Part shown: positions 26,335 to 35,592 of the stretch, one piece after another
How the letters are laid out: every line of letters begins with the position of its first letter
Position numbering within the stretch: position 1 is the stretch's first letter
DNA from: Evansella tamaricis
GTDB lineage: Bacteria > Bacillota > Bacilli > Bacillales > Salisediminibacteriaceae
Assembly: GCF_019042215.1 (NCBI RefSeq)
Contig: NZ_JAHQCS010000056.1
Coordinates: forward strand, 1-64,000
Reading direction: 5' to 3'
Length of the DNA: 64,000 nt
Made by a program: the position numbers and the translations under genes
Notes under the pieces: generated by a model
What the model was told of the DNA's origin: nothing
Databases searched by the model: none
Seen by the model: the letters and a program-made list of their open reading frames with translations, nothing else

Positions 26335-26934
26335 ATGAAGATAGATCGTGTTTTTATAGCAACTAAAAATAAGGGGAAGGTGGCAGAGTTTGCTGCCTTC
26401 TTTGAGGAAAAAGGGATCCATGTTAATTCCCTATTAGATATTGAGAAATCCATCAATGTGGTGGAAGATGGGAAAACATTTGAAGAGAATGCCATAAAAA
26501 AAGCAGAGACAGTAGGTAAAATGATAGGGGAGGCAGTTATTGCCGATGATTCCGGTTTAGAGGTTGACGCCCTTAATGGAAAACCAGGTATTTATTCTGC
26601 ACGGTACGCAGGTCCAGACAAGGATGACAAAGCTAATAATATGAAGTTACTGAAGGAACTTCAGGAAGTTCCAGATCCTAATCGGACTGCACGGTTTGTT
26701 TGTGTTTTAGCTGTCTATATTCCTGGTAAAGGTACTCAGACTATAAGGGGTACTTGTGAAGGGGTAATCGCAAGAGAAATTCATGGAAGTCATGGTTTCG
26801 GGTATGACCCTGTATTTTACGTGCCTTCTATTGAAAAAACAATGGCGGAATTGGAAAAAAAAGAGAAAAATAAAATTAGTCACCGGGCAAATGCACTAAT
26901 GGAATTGGCTGAAAAGTGGGATGATTTGGGTTGA
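26335..26934 (+). CDS. rdgB: XTP/dITP diphosphatase (RdgB/HAM1)
   Basis: A 199-residue house-cleaning enzyme that hydrolyses dITP, XTP and related deaminated purine nucleotides to monophosphates. Motifs: ATKNKGKVAEF at the N-terminus, TFEENAIKKAE, VIADDSGLEVDALNGKPGIYSARYAG and HGFGYDPVFYVP, then KNKISHRANAL. It is called ysnA in B. subtilis. Translated directly after rph. Confidence 0.95.
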   Translation: MKIDRVFIATKNKGKVAEFAAFFEEKGIHVNSLLDIEKSINVVEDGKTFEENAIKKAETVGKMIGEAVIADDSGLEVDALNGKPGIYSARYAGPDKDDKANNMKLLKELQEVPDPNRTARFVCVLAVYIPGKGTQTIRGTCEGVIAREIHGSHGFGYDPVFYVPSIEKTMAELEKKEKNKISHRANALMELAEKWDDLG

Positions 26935-26994
26935 AATAGAAAGGTACAAATTTGCTATTATGTTTGTGACTTCTTTTAAGACGAATGTGGGGCG

Positions 26995-27510
26995 ATGGCT
27001 TTGAAGGCATTAATAATGAGTGATAGTCATGGTTGGACAACGGAGGTCCAACAACTCGTTAAACGCTATGAAAATGAAGTGGATGTGATCATACATTGTG
27101 GAGATTCTGAGTTAGATTATCATTCACTTGAATTGAAGAATATTATATTAGTAAGGGGAAATTGTGACTTTGGAAATGGTTTTCCTGAAGAAGTAGTGAA
27201 AGATGTGAAAGGTGTCCGATTCTATGTGACTCATGGTCATCTGCTAAATGTTAAAATGACAGAGATGAATCTAATTTATAAGGCAGAAGAAACAGGGGCC
27301 AATGTAGTCTGCTTTGGTCATACACATGTGCCAATCGCTTTGCAGGAGAAAAGAACCATCATTGTCAACCCAGGCAGTATGCGCCTCCCTAGGAGAGTTT
27401 CTGTGGGGACGTATGTGATACTTGAAGATGATGAAAATAAAATTGATGTTACTTTTTATTCTCTTGCTGGTGAAAAACAACAGGAACTAAGTAAAACTTT
27501 TTTTAAATAA
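26995..27510 (+). CDS. ysnB: MJ0936/YfcE-type metallophosphoesterase
   Basis: A 171-residue calcineurin-like phosphoesterase. Metal-binding motifs are SDSHG (residues about 9-13), HCGDSE, GNCDFGN, THGH and GHTHVP. Homologues hydrolyse phosphodiesters in vitro, but the natural substrate of YsnB is not known. It ends the rph operon as in B. subtilis. The ribosome site (GTGGGGCG) is weak. Confidence 0.88.
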   Translation: MALKALIMSDSHGWTTEVQQLVKRYENEVDVIIHCGDSELDYHSLELKNIILVRGNCDFGNGFPEEVVKDVKGVRFYVTHGHLLNVKMTEMNLIYKAEETGANVVCFGHTHVPIALQEKRTIIVNPGSMRLPRRVSVGTYVILEDDENKIDVTFYSLAGEKQQELSKTFFK

Positions 27511-27513
27511 ATG

Positions 27514-27543
27514 TTGACATTGGATTGGGGATTGTATTATATT
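27514..27543 (+). promoter_or_regulatory. Promoter of tRNA-Gly/tRNA-Arg unit
   Basis: TTGACA, 17 bases, TTATAT (or TATATT at 18 bases). It begins right after the stop of ysnB and lies upstream of the first, truncated tRNA-Gly copy. Confidence 0.6.
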
Positions 27544-27620
27544 AATATATGTCGCTGATAAACAGTCCCCATGAAAATGAGCAAAAAAAGGTGACAAAAA
27601 CTGCGCCAAGCAAGTGTATT

Positions 27621-27710
27621 AAGGCGAGTGGACGAGAACAGGAATAAAGTAAGATGACAATAAAAGTGATATATATTAAGCGGGTGTAGTTTAGTGGTAA
27701 AACCTCAGCC
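27621..27710 (+). repeat. 90-base direct repeat, copy 1
   Basis: This segment is identical to 27793-27882. It comprises about 59 bases of tRNA leader and the first 31 bases of the tRNA-Gly gene. The copies are 172 bases apart. Confidence 0.95.
27680..27710 (+). pseudogene. Truncated tRNA-Gly (first 31 bases only)
   Basis: It contains the acceptor 5-prime strand, the D arm and the start of the anticodon stem, exactly as in the intact gene at 27852, then switches abruptly to R2-like sequence. It cannot form a tRNA. Confidence 0.9.
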
Positions 27711-27792
27711 ACGAGCAAAACATCTCTGGAATACTGCGAGTTGTCTCGACGGATACACTTCAAAGCGATGCTAGCAGAGGAAGAGACATGTC
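27711..27792. repeat. R2-like module between the two direct repeats
   Basis: The 82 bases contain GCGAGTTGTCTCGACGGATA and AGCGATGCTAGCAGAGGAAG, close to the middle module of the R2 copy at 31660-31715. It interrupts the first tRNA-Gly copy. Confidence 0.75.
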
Positions 27793-27882
27793 AAGGCGAG
27801 TGGACGAGAACAGGAATAAAGTAAGATGACAATAAAAGTGATATATATTAAGCGGGTGTAGTTTAGTGGTAAAACCTCAGCC
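27793..27882 (+). repeat. 90-base direct repeat, copy 2
   Basis: Identical to 27621-27710. Here the tRNA-Gly continues intact. Confidence 0.95.
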
Positions 27883-27925
27883 TTCCAAGCTGATGATGTG
27901 AGTTCGATTCTCATCACCCGCTCCA
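27852..27925 (+). tRNA. tRNA-Gly (anticodon TCC)
   Basis: Acceptor GCGGGTG pairs with CACCCGC; anticodon arm TCAGC-CTTCCAA-GCTGA gives anticodon TCC; T arm GTGAG-TTCGATT-CTCAT; CCA is encoded. All arms pair. Confidence 0.97.
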
Positions 27926-27936
27926 TTTATTTTTAA

Positions 27937-28013
<77 letters not shown>

Positions 28014-28027
28014 TTACATATAAATTA

Positions 28028-28053
28028 AACCCTCAATTATTGAGGGTTTTTTT
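28028..28053 (+). terminator. Terminator of tRNA unit
   Basis: Stem AAACCCTCAA / TTGAGGGTTT with TTTTTTT. Confidence 0.9.
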
Positions 28054-28097
28054 GAGGGCAAGTATAAGTTTTTTATCATTGTCTAGCTCCAGCAACG
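28054..28097. repeat. R2 repeat fragment after tRNA terminator
   Basis: GGGCAAGTATAAGTTTTTTA followed by TTGTCTAGCTCCAGCAACG is the shared R2 end. Confidence 0.65.
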
Positions 28098-28163
28098 AAT
28101 CACAATAACAACTAAAATACTCCATGCCACTTTTCCTCTAGAGATTCGTTTCACTATGTTAGC

Positions 28164-28583
28164 TTATTGTACTTTTCCAATACCGTTTCCATATTGTAAT
28201 CTTGCTTCCTTTAAAGCTAACTTTAAATTGTCCAAATCCATTTTTTCCCCATCAGAAACAGCTAGGAAATATACCTTCCATCCCCTTAGTTTATAGTAAC
28301 ATTTCACCAGAAGACCGGGTGCTTTTCCATCTTTTTTAGGGAGAATAGCTATTCGAAATGGAACTAGTGCCAGTGGAATAGTTTGAATACCACAGGCAAC
28401 CCGACAACTTACATAATATCCTTGACTTGTAAAATAATCGTAAATTATTTTTTCCTCATCAGAAAGCAACTCACGTTCTTGGTTCCTGACAGTGGTTAAA
28501 CTTGGTGAAGGAAGCTGCTTATTGATTATACTTAAATAGATCATACTAGTAATTAATAGTAGAAACAAAAAGAACTGTAGCAC
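28164..28583 (-). CDS. Unknown protein with N-terminal membrane anchor
   Basis: A 139-residue protein I do not recognise. Residues 2-19 form one hydrophobic segment, likely an anchor or uncleaved signal. The remaining part, with LLSDEEKIIYDYFTSQGYYV, CRVACGIQTIPLALVPFRIA and LLVKCYYKLRGWKVYFLAVS, looks like a compact alpha/beta domain; two close cysteines (VSCRVAC) are present. It starts with GTG behind GGAAGGA. It lies on the opposite strand between the tRNAs and ysoA, with a terminator-free 3-prime end next to an R2 fragment. The DEEKIIYDYF and later PFRIAILPKK pattern recalls restriction-endonuclease-like anchored proteins, but this is not strong enough to name. Confidence 0.6.
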   Translation of the reverse strand: MLQFFLFLLLITSMIYLSIINKQLPSPSLTTVRNQERELLSDEEKIIYDYFTSQGYYVSCRVACGIQTIPLALVPFRIAILPKKDGKAPGLLVKCYYKLRGWKVYFLAVSDGEKMDLDNLKLALKEARLQYGNGIGKVQ

Positions 28584-28847
28584 AAAACAACATTCCTTCC
28601 ATAAACTAGATCAATGTCATGTAACTATTATTAATCATTAACAATTTATGCTTCACATAATACATAAATAAAAAAATAAACCAAATCTTTGAAATCTGGG
28701 CTAATGTATAAACAAGTTAGGAATATTCTATTTGTTTTTCATTATTGGTATTGATAAACTGAAAGGAAGATATGTTTAATAGAACATAGAAAATACGTTA
28801 GGAAACCGCGCTAATAATTCAGCATAAAAGGAGGTGGTTAATACCAT

Positions 28848-29906
28848 ATGGGAAATCAAATGGACGGCAATGATGACAATGTGATCCTTTTCCCAGGTTT
28901 GGTGGATCGGCTTGTGGAAAAAGGTATGTCCTCACTAAAGGAAAAAAAGTACTATGAGGCACTAGGATACTTTCAGCAATCCATTGAGTTGGAAAGTACA
29001 CAACCTCAGGCTCGATACGGCCTTGTAATTACGAATATTGAACTTAACCGTTTAGATGAAGCGAAAAAACATTGTGAGTCAATGCTACATGAGGGAATTG
29101 GGCAATATTATGAGGTATTACAAGTATATGTTTCCTTACTCGTTCAACTTGGCGATTATCAGGAAGTGGAAACTATTCTTGAGACGGTTATTTCGGAGGA
29201 AAAACTCCCTCCAAAGATGGCGGAATCCTTTTATCAATTGTTAGAGTTTGCAAGACAGATGACTTCTTCACAACCCATGGAAGAACTTGATGAGGATATC
29301 GAAGAAAGTAATATTGAAATTCTCGCAAAAAAAGAAGAGTGGATCCGCTTGTTAGAGAGGGGAAAGCCTGATCAACAGTGGGGAGCGATTCAAAAGTTAA
29401 AGCAAATTAATACAGATGAAGTGCAGAGAGCATATGAAGATTTTTTAAAGGGAAAAGAGAACAATCCAGTACTAAAAAGCTATTTATTACAAATATTAAA
29501 GGAATTAGATGTAAAGGGATCGTTTGAAGTACATAAATTTGGTAAGACTTTTAATGTAGAGATTGACAACTTAGAAGATGTTTTCCATGAAAGGTTTGGA
29601 TCAAGTGTCGTGAACCAACTAGAGGGAGAACTTGGCCAAGAAAGTCCATCGTTATTCGAAATGGTGCAGCAAATATGGTGGCATTATTTATTTGCTCTAT
29701 ATCCTAAATCGCCGGAACCATTAGATGCTTCTGTCTGGGCTGCAGCACTCCATATTATGGGGGTTCTCTTAATGGACGATGATGACATGGAGGAACGTGA
29801 CTTGCCTGCAAGATATGGTGTCTCCACAGAACAGGTGAATCTTGCAGTCAAACATATGAAGGAGATAGAATCCCACTTGTTTATGATTCAGGAAGACTAT
29901 ACATAA
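28848..29906 (+). CDS. ysoA: TPR-containing protein YsoA
   Basis: A 352-residue protein with tetratricopeptide-like helices in its N-terminal half (LVEKGMSSLKEKKYYEALGY and following; ARYGLVITNIELNRLDEAKK) and a distinct C-terminal domain rich in acidic residues (LEDVFHERFGSSVVNQLEGE, WAAALHIMGVLLMDDDD). It occupies the place of ysoA, just before tig, in B. subtilis. TPR proteins bind partner proteins; no partner is known. Ribosome site AAGGAGGTGG lies nine bases before ATG. Confidence 0.8.
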   Translation: MGNQMDGNDDNVILFPGLVDRLVEKGMSSLKEKKYYEALGYFQQSIELESTQPQARYGLVITNIELNRLDEAKKHCESMLHEGIGQYYEVLQVYVSLLVQLGDYQEVETILETVISEEKLPPKMAESFYQLLEFARQMTSSQPMEELDEDIEESNIEILAKKEEWIRLLERGKPDQQWGAIQKLKQINTDEVQRAYEDFLKGKENNPVLKSYLLQILKELDVKGSFEVHKFGKTFNVEIDNLEDVFHERFGSSVVNQLEGELGQESPSLFEMVQQIWWHYLFALYPKSPEPLDASVWAAALHIMGVLLMDDDDMEERDLPARYGVSTEQVNLAVKHMKEIESHLFMIQEDYT

Positions 29907-29922
29907 TGATTGATAGAAATAA

Positions 29923-29950
29923 TTGAAAAGAAACCGTCGTGTGTTATAAT
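29923..29950 (+). promoter_or_regulatory. Promoter of tig
   Basis: TTGAAA, 16 bases, TATAAT, about 67 bases before the tig start. Confidence 0.65.
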
Positions 29951-30016
29951 GTAAGGGTTGCAAAAAATAGCAGATAATAAAAGAATTATTTTTTAAGTGT
30001 TGGAGGGAAAGTATAC

Positions 30017-31312
30017 ATGAGTGCAAAATGGGAAAAACAAGAAGGTAATTCCGGCGTTCTTACGGTAGAAGTTGATAAAGAACGTGTGGATAATGCATTA
30101 GATGAAGCGTTTAAGAAAGTTGTAAAAAAGGTTAACGTTCCAGGATTCCGTAAAGGGAAAATTCCTCGTCCGATGTTTGAACAACGTTTCGGTGTGGAAT
30201 CCCTGTACCAAGATGCATTAGATATTTTATTACCGCAAGCTTACTCAGAAGCTATTCAAGAGTCTGGTATTGAGCCAGTGGATCGTCCTGACATTGATAT
30301 TGACCAAATGGAAAAAGGAAAGAACTTGATTTTTAAGGCTACTGTAACTGTGAAACCAGAAGTTAAACTGGGGGATTACAAAGGCTTAGAGGTGGAAGAG
30401 AAAGATACAAAGGTTACAGACGAAGATGTGGATGCAGAATTAAAGCAGATGCAGGAACGCCATGCAGAACTTGTTGCTGTGGAAGACGGTCAAGTGGAAA
30501 CTGGTGATACGGTAGTTATGGATTTCGAAGGTTTTGTAGAAGGGGAAGCGTTTGAAGGCGGAAAAGCAGAGAATTATTCCCTTGAAATTGGATCTGGTCA
30601 ATTTATTCCAGGTTTTGAAGACCAGTTAGTAGGAGTTAAAACTGGTGAAGATTTGGAAGTGAATGTGGAATTTCCTGCGGAATATCATTCCGAAGAACTT
30701 GCAGGTAAACCAGCTCTATTTAAAGTGAAAATTCATGATATTAAACGGAAAAATCTTCCTGATTTAGATGATGAATTCGCTAAAGATGTTAACGAAGAAG
30801 TGGAGTCACTAGAAGCTTTGAAAGAAGATATCCGACAAAAAATTCAAACAGGTAAAGAACAAGAAGCGGATACAAGTTTACGTGACACTTTAGTAGAAAA
30901 AGCGGCAGAAAATGCTGAAATCGATGTACCAAGTGCAATGGTTGAATCAGAAACTGACCGTATGTTACAAGAATTTGGGCAACGTCTTCAATCACAAGGT
31001 ATGTCCCTCGATATGTACTATCAATTCTCACAAACAGATGAAGAGGGAATGAAAGCTCAATTCCATGATGATGCAGAGAAACGGGTTCGAGTTAACCTTA
31101 CTTTAGAGGCAATTGCAGAAGCAGAAAACTTGGAAGTTACTGATGAAGAAGCGGATAAAGAAATTGATCAAATGGCAGAAACATATCAACGTTCTTCTGA
31201 TGAAATTAGACAAATTCTTACAATGCAAGGTGGCGTAGATACGCTAAAGAACGACTTAAAAGTACGTAAAGCAATTGATTTATTGGTTGCAGAAGCAAAA
31301 ACGGTGAAGTAA
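30017..31312 (+). CDS. tig: Trigger factor (ribosome-associated chaperone)
   Basis: A 431-residue chaperone and peptidyl-prolyl isomerase acting on nascent chains at the ribosomal exit. The ribosome-binding loop is [19 protein letters not shown] at about residues 37-55. The FKBP-type isomerase domain covers about 150-240 ([39 protein letters not shown]) and a helical C-terminal arm domain follows. The protein is notably acidic. A TGGAGGG ribosome site precedes ATG. Confidence 0.97.
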   Translation: MSAKWEKQEGNSGVLTVEVDKERVDNALDEAFKKVVKKVNVPGFRKGKIPRPMFEQRFGVESLYQDALDILLPQAYSEAIQESGIEPVDRPDIDIDQMEKGKNLIFKATVTVKPEVKLGDYKGLEVEEKDTKVTDEDVDAELKQMQERHAELVAVEDGQVETGDTVVMDFEGFVEGEAFEGGKAENYSLEIGSGQFIPGFEDQLVGVKTGEDLEVNVEFPAEYHSEELAGKPALFKVKIHDIKRKNLPDLDDEFAKDVNEEVESLEALKEDIRQKIQTGKEQEADTSLRDTLVEKAAENAEIDVPSAMVESETDRMLQEFGQRLQSQGMSLDMYYQFSQTDEEGMKAQFHDDAEKRVRVNLTLEAIAEAENLEVTDEEADKEIDQMAETYQRSSDEIRQILTMQGGVDTLKNDLKVRKAIDLLVAEAKTVK

Positions 31313-31324
31313 TCCCAAAAGATA

Positions 31325-31356
31325 AAAGGCAAGGCATGTTCACATGCCTTGCCTTA
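31325..31356 (+). terminator. Hairpin after tig
   Basis: Perfect 13-base stem AAGGCAAGGCATG / CATGCCTTGCCTT with a 4-base loop. The T run after it is weak. Confidence 0.65.
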
Positions 31357-31510
31357 TACATAATAATTTTTCTGTGAAAATTATTTATCTCACCGAAAAA
31401 TGAACGACAATTCTTTTACATAGGAAAATGTTAAAAAAATTGTGCGTATGGTTATAAAACAACGATTATTTTTATACCATACAATAAATGTCTTTTACAA
31501 AAGGTAAGAA

Positions 31511-31760
31511 TGTATAAGTTTTGGCACCTTCGGGCAAGTTGTCTAGCTCCACCGCCTACTTGCTACGGGGCACTTCGGAAGTGACAACCGAAGTCAAAGA
31601 GCGGACTTCTAGCTACTTCTTCGAATTCGCTGTCCAACGAGCGTTTACTTCGCGAATATGCTTCGAGTTGCCTCGACGGATACTCTTCAGAGCGATGCTT
31701 GTAGAGGAAGAGGCACTGCCCTACGCTCGTGTTCATAGGCTATACGTTACGTCTCGATGC
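31511..31760. repeat. Long R2 modular repeat between tig and clpX
   Basis: This is the fullest copy in the window: end motif AGTATAAGTTTTGGCACCTT (preceding a TGTCTAGCTCC box), the palindrome GGGGCACTTCGGAAGTGAC, the middle module GTTGCCTCGACGGATACTCT with AGAGCGATGCTTGTAGAGGA, and the closing CCCTACGCTCGTGTTCATAG. A 95-residue open frame runs through it but shows no ribosome site or protein-like features. The 31761-32081 stretch is AT-rich with a few inverted motifs and must carry the clpX promoter, which I could not place. Confidence 0.8.
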
Positions 31761-32081
31761 TTTCTGATTGACAGAGTTCTTATGATAAGATATTCTGATG
31801 TAACATAACTTGACGGGGTAACTGGGAATTTTTCCAGAATAATGCAACTTAATCGTAAGCGTTTCTATTTCAGGTAATTTAATTATTTGTGGTACAATTC
31901 AACTAAGAGGGGGATTATCGATTGAAAAATTCGTTAATAGCCACTTCTATTGAAAACGATTATTGAGTAAAATAGCTTATTGCAACGTACAATGTAAACA
32001 TACGATAAAACTTCATGTAAATTCAATTTATATTAGAATGTAAGTTGTTCTGTTTAAATCATTGTGTAAGGGGTGAACGAA

Positions 32082-33359
32082 ATGTTTAAATTTAATGAAG
32101 AAAAAGGACAGTTAAAATGTTCCTTTTGTGGTAAAACACAGGATCAGGTAAGAAAATTAGTTGCCGGTCCAGGCGTCTATATATGTGATGAATGTATTGA
32201 ATTATGTACGGAAATCGTGGAAGAGGAACTTGGTGGCGAAGAAGAAGTGGAGATGGAAGATATTCCAAAACCACAAGAAATTCGTGAGATTCTAAATGAC
32301 TATGTTATCGGTCAGGATCAGGCAAAGAAAACTTTATCTGTAGCAGTTTACAATCATTATAAACGTGTAAATTCCACGAAGAAGAACGACGAAGTGGAAC
32401 TTGCAAAAAGTAATATTTGTTTAATTGGACCAACGGGTAGTGGTAAAACATTACTAGCGCAAACTTTAGCACGTATTCTCAATGTTCCTTTTGCTATTGC
32501 GGACGCAACGTCGTTAACAGAGGCTGGTTATGTTGGGGAAGATGTGGAAAACATTCTCTTGAAATTAATTCAAGCTGCTGATTACGATGTGGAAAAGGCA
32601 GAGCGTGGTATTATCTACATTGATGAAATTGATAAAGTTGCCCGTAAATCAGAGAATCCATCCATCACTCGGGATGTTTCCGGTGAAGGTGTTCAACAAG
32701 CATTGTTAAAAATTCTTGAGGGTACAACTGCAAGTGTTCCACCCCAAGGGGGGCGTAAGCATCCACATCAGGAATTTATTCAAATTGACACAACAAACGT
32801 TTTATTTGTCTGTGGTGGTGCTTTCGATGGGATTGAACAGATTATCAAACGGCGACTCGGTAAAAAGGTTATTGGATTTGGTTCCGAAACAGCAGCAGAG
32901 GATTTAAAGGAAGGTCAATATTTATCAAAAATTCTTCCAGAGGATTTACTAAGGTATGGCTTAATTCCAGAATTCATTGGCCGATTACCGGTTATTTCAA
33001 GTTTGGAACCTTTGGACGAAGAAGCTTTAGTGGAAATACTGACAAAACCAAAAAATGCTTTAGTAAAACAATATCAAAAACTTCTTGAATTGGATGAAGT
33101 GGAATTGGAATTTTCCGATGAAGCCCTCCGTGAGGTTGCTAAACAGGCGATTGAGCGTAAAACAGGAGCACGTGGCCTTAGGTCTATAATTGAAAGTATT
33201 ATGTTAGACGTCATGTATGAGTTACCATCCAGAGAAGATATTGCTAAATGTAAAATCACTGGTGAAACAGTTAAGGATCAAAAACGTCCCGTATTGGAAT
33301 CTGCAGATGGCACAGTAGTTTCTGATGATGAACAAAGGGATTCCAAAGAAAGTGCATAA
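32082..33359 (+). CDS. clpX: ATP-dependent Clp protease ATP-binding subunit ClpX
   Basis: A 425-residue AAA+ unfoldase that feeds proteins to ClpP. Zinc-binding domain CSFCGK...CDEC at residues 11-37; Walker A GPTGSGKT; the pore loop GYVGEDVEN; Walker [10 protein letters not shown]; the IGFG loop KKVIGFGSE for ClpP docking; sensor 2 GARGLRS. The ATG at 32082 is preferred since the product begins [10 protein letters not shown] as in B. subtilis and AAGGGGTG lies upstream; a GTG nine bases earlier is the alternative. Confidence 0.97.
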   Translation: MFKFNEEKGQLKCSFCGKTQDQVRKLVAGPGVYICDECIELCTEIVEEELGGEEEVEMEDIPKPQEIREILNDYVIGQDQAKKTLSVAVYNHYKRVNSTKKNDEVELAKSNICLIGPTGSGKTLLAQTLARILNVPFAIADATSLTEAGYVGEDVENILLKLIQAADYDVEKAERGIIYIDEIDKVARKSENPSITRDVSGEGVQQALLKILEGTTASVPPQGGRKHPHQEFIQIDTTNVLFVCGGAFDGIEQIIKRRLGKKVIGFGSETAAEDLKEGQYLSKILPEDLLRYGLIPEFIGRLPVISSLEPLDEEALVEILTKPKNALVKQYQKLLELDEVELEFSDEALREVAKQAIERKTGARGLRSIIESIMLDVMYELPSREDIAKCKITGETVKDQKRPVLESADGTVVSDDEQRDSKESA

Positions 33360-33375
33360 ATGATTTTATTTTATC

Positions 33376-33405
33376 AACCTCCGGATATTTTCCGGAGGTT
33401 TTTTT
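33376..33405 (+). terminator. Terminator after clpX
   Basis: Stem AACCTCCGGA / TCCGGAGGTT followed by TTTTT. Confidence 0.9.
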
Positions 33406-33413
33406 GAATGATA

Positions 33414-33469
33414 AGAATATATAAGATTCGGCACTTGCGCTTTTCTTTTTCTAGCTCCAGCGCTTTTCT
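33414..33469. repeat. R2 repeat fragment after clpX terminator
   Basis: ATATAAGATTCGGCACTTGC followed by TTCTAGCTCCAGCGC is a diverged R2 end. Confidence 0.5.
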
Positions 33470-33597
33470 AATAAATCATTTATTTCCAATGCTACACAAA
33501 GCATGTAAATTCTTCCCTCTTGATGTTTTAAGATTATCCATCTTTGTTAAGGAAATACTAATCAGCACAATCGATATTTGGATAGGAGGGCGTTACG

Positions 33598-35280
33598 ATG
33601 AATTTAACAGGGGTTGCCTTTATTATTCAACTCTTTTTTGGAATTGTCATCGGACTTTATTTTTGGAACATGTTAAGAAGCCAACGGACTCAAAAGGTGT
33701 CTGTGGATAAAGAATCCAAAAAAGAATTGGAACAATTGAGACGCATGAGGGCGATACGATTAAGTGAACCTCTTTCTGAAAAAATCAGACCGAAATCCTT
33801 TGACGATATCGTTGGTCAAAAAGATGGGATTCGTTCCTTACAAGCAGCACTTTGTGGACCTAATCCACAGCATGTCATTATTTATGGACCTCCAGGAGTA
33901 GGGAAAACGGCAGCAGCGAGGTTAGTATTAGAAGAAGGGAAAAGGAATCCTTCCTCCCCGTTTAAACAGAACTCTGTATTTGTGGAATTAGATGGAGCGA
34001 CGGCAAGATTTGATGAAAGGGGTATCGCAGATCCACTCATTGGTTCTGTTCATGATCCAATCTATCAAGGTGCAGGGGCCATGGGGCAGGCAGGTATACC
34101 CCAGCCAAAACATGGTGCAGTAACGAAAGCACATGGTGGAATTTTGTTTATTGATGAAATAGGAGAGCTTCATTCTATACAATTAAATAAGTTATTAAAA
34201 GTATTAGAAGACCGGAAAGTATTTTTAGAAAGTGCCTATTACAGCGAAGAGAATACTCAAATCCCAGAGCATATTCATGATATTTTTAAAAATGGTCTTC
34301 CGGCAGATTTCCGATTAATCAGTGCAACCACAAGGTCACCAGAAGAGATACCTCCAGCAATTCGTTCCCGTTGTATGGAAGTTTATTTTAGACCTTTAAC
34401 CCCATCAGAGATACAAATAGTGGCTAAAAAAGCGGTAGAAAAAATAGGAATTGTTGTGGATGATGGAGTATATGATCTTACTGCAAGATATGCTTCCAAT
34501 GGGAGGGAGGCTGTTAATATCATCCAGATTGCTGCGGGAATGGCTACCGGTGAAGGCAGAGATCATATTTCAGTACGAGACGTGGAGTGGGTTATCCATT
34601 CTAGTCAACGGGCACCAAGACCGGAAAAGCAAATTCATAAGGAAGATAAGATCGGTTTTGTAAACGGTTTAGGAGTATATGGTCCAAATATGGGTGCAAT
34701 CTTAGATATAGAAGTAACTGTTATTGAAAACAAGGGAAAGGGTACCATAAATATAACCGGAATTGCGGAAGAAGAAAGTACAGGAAATCAAATGAAACAA
34801 GTAAAAAGAAAAAGTATGGCGAAAGGATCTGTGGAAAATGTATTAACTGTTTTAAGGAATATGGGGGAGGAAACGTTTGATTTTGAAATCCACGTGAACT
34901 TTCCTGGGGGAATTCCAGTTGACGGACCATCTGCTGGTATATCCATCGCCACAGCCATCTATTCTGCCATACACAAGCTACCTGTATCCCATTCTGTAGC
35001 CATGACTGGTGAGCTAGGTATCCATGGGCACGTAAAACCTATCGGAGGAGTCGTGGCAAAAGTAGAAGCGGCAAAGCAAGCAGGAGCAACAGATGTTATC
35101 ATCCCTAAAGGAAATTTGCAATCCATTCTCCATGAATATGAAGGGGTAAGGATTCACGCAGTGGAAACTCTTGATGAGGTTCTTAAATTAGCTTTAGTAA
35201 ATGAAGCGAAGTTTGAGGAAGCAGAGCAGGGAACTTTACCTGCAGTATCTTCATTTGCTCTAGGGCAATCAGGGGTCTAA
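33598..35280 (+). CDS. lonB: LonB-type ATP-dependent protease (membrane-anchored)
   Basis: A 560-residue Lon-like protease. Residues about 5-26 form a membrane anchor; Walker A GPPGVGKT is at 97-104, Walker B is ILFIDEIGELH, and the C-terminal serine-lysine protease domain contains GGIPVDGPSAGISIATAI (catalytic serine) and later the catalytic lysine in KPIGGVVAKVEAA. The large N-terminal domain of LonA is absent. In B. subtilis lonB is expressed in the forespore under sigma-F. Its order clpX-lonB-lonA is conserved. Ribosome site AGGAGGG before ATG. Confidence 0.93.
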   Translation: MNLTGVAFIIQLFFGIVIGLYFWNMLRSQRTQKVSVDKESKKELEQLRRMRAIRLSEPLSEKIRPKSFDDIVGQKDGIRSLQAALCGPNPQHVIIYGPPGVGKTAAARLVLEEGKRNPSSPFKQNSVFVELDGATARFDERGIADPLIGSVHDPIYQGAGAMGQAGIPQPKHGAVTKAHGGILFIDEIGELHSIQLNKLLKVLEDRKVFLESAYYSEENTQIPEHIHDIFKNGLPADFRLISATTRSPEEIPPAIRSRCMEVYFRPLTPSEIQIVAKKAVEKIGIVVDDGVYDLTARYASNGREAVNIIQIAAGMATGEGRDHISVRDVEWVIHSSQRAPRPEKQIHKEDKIGFVNGLGVYGPNMGAILDIEVTVIENKGKGTINITGIAEEESTGNQMKQVKRKSMAKGSVENVLTVLRNMGEETFDFEIHVNFPGGIPVDGPSAGISIATAIYSAIHKLPVSHSVAMTGELGIHGHVKPIGGVVAKVEAAKQAGATDVIIPKGNLQSILHEYEGVRIHAVETLDEVLKLALVNEAKFEEAEQGTLPAVSSFALGQSGV

Positions 35281-35299
35281 TACATGTTAGACCCTTTTC
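35271..35299 (+). terminator. Terminator overlapping the lonB stop
   Basis: GGGTCTAA (containing the TAA stop) pairs with TTAGACCC, followed by TTTTCCC. Confidence 0.75.
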
Positions 35300-35592
35300 C
35301 CTTGAGGGTAAACCCATTTTTAGACGATAAGTTCATCTTGTCATTCTAATCGACTTCCGCAATATTACACTTATTGTCTAAATAATGACGGTTTCCCCTT
35401 TTCTGTCCATTGTTAGACAAAGTTGGTACAATAGGATAAAATTGAAAAGACTTAAGCGGGTCAAGGTTTTTACGAGAATGTGACTGAAACGTATGTAGTT
35501 ATGTGCGGTTTCATTAAACCTTGTGCAAGGAATTTGGGCAAAGGCAATTTTATTAAATTATACTGGTTAGGGAAAGGTGGAGGTGTATACAT
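35300..35592 (+). other. lonA leader region with a small dyad
   Basis: No gene was found. CAAGGTTT (35462-35469) and AAACCTTG (35516-35523) could form an 8-base stem in the lonA leader. A possible -10 (TAAAAT near 35437) lies upstream of it. No CIRCE or CtsR direct repeat was recognised. Confidence 0.35.

Noticed and set aside
31521-31808. 95-residue open frame between tig and clpX
   Set aside because: It lies wholly within an R2 repeat copy, has no ribosome site, and its translation resembles no protein.
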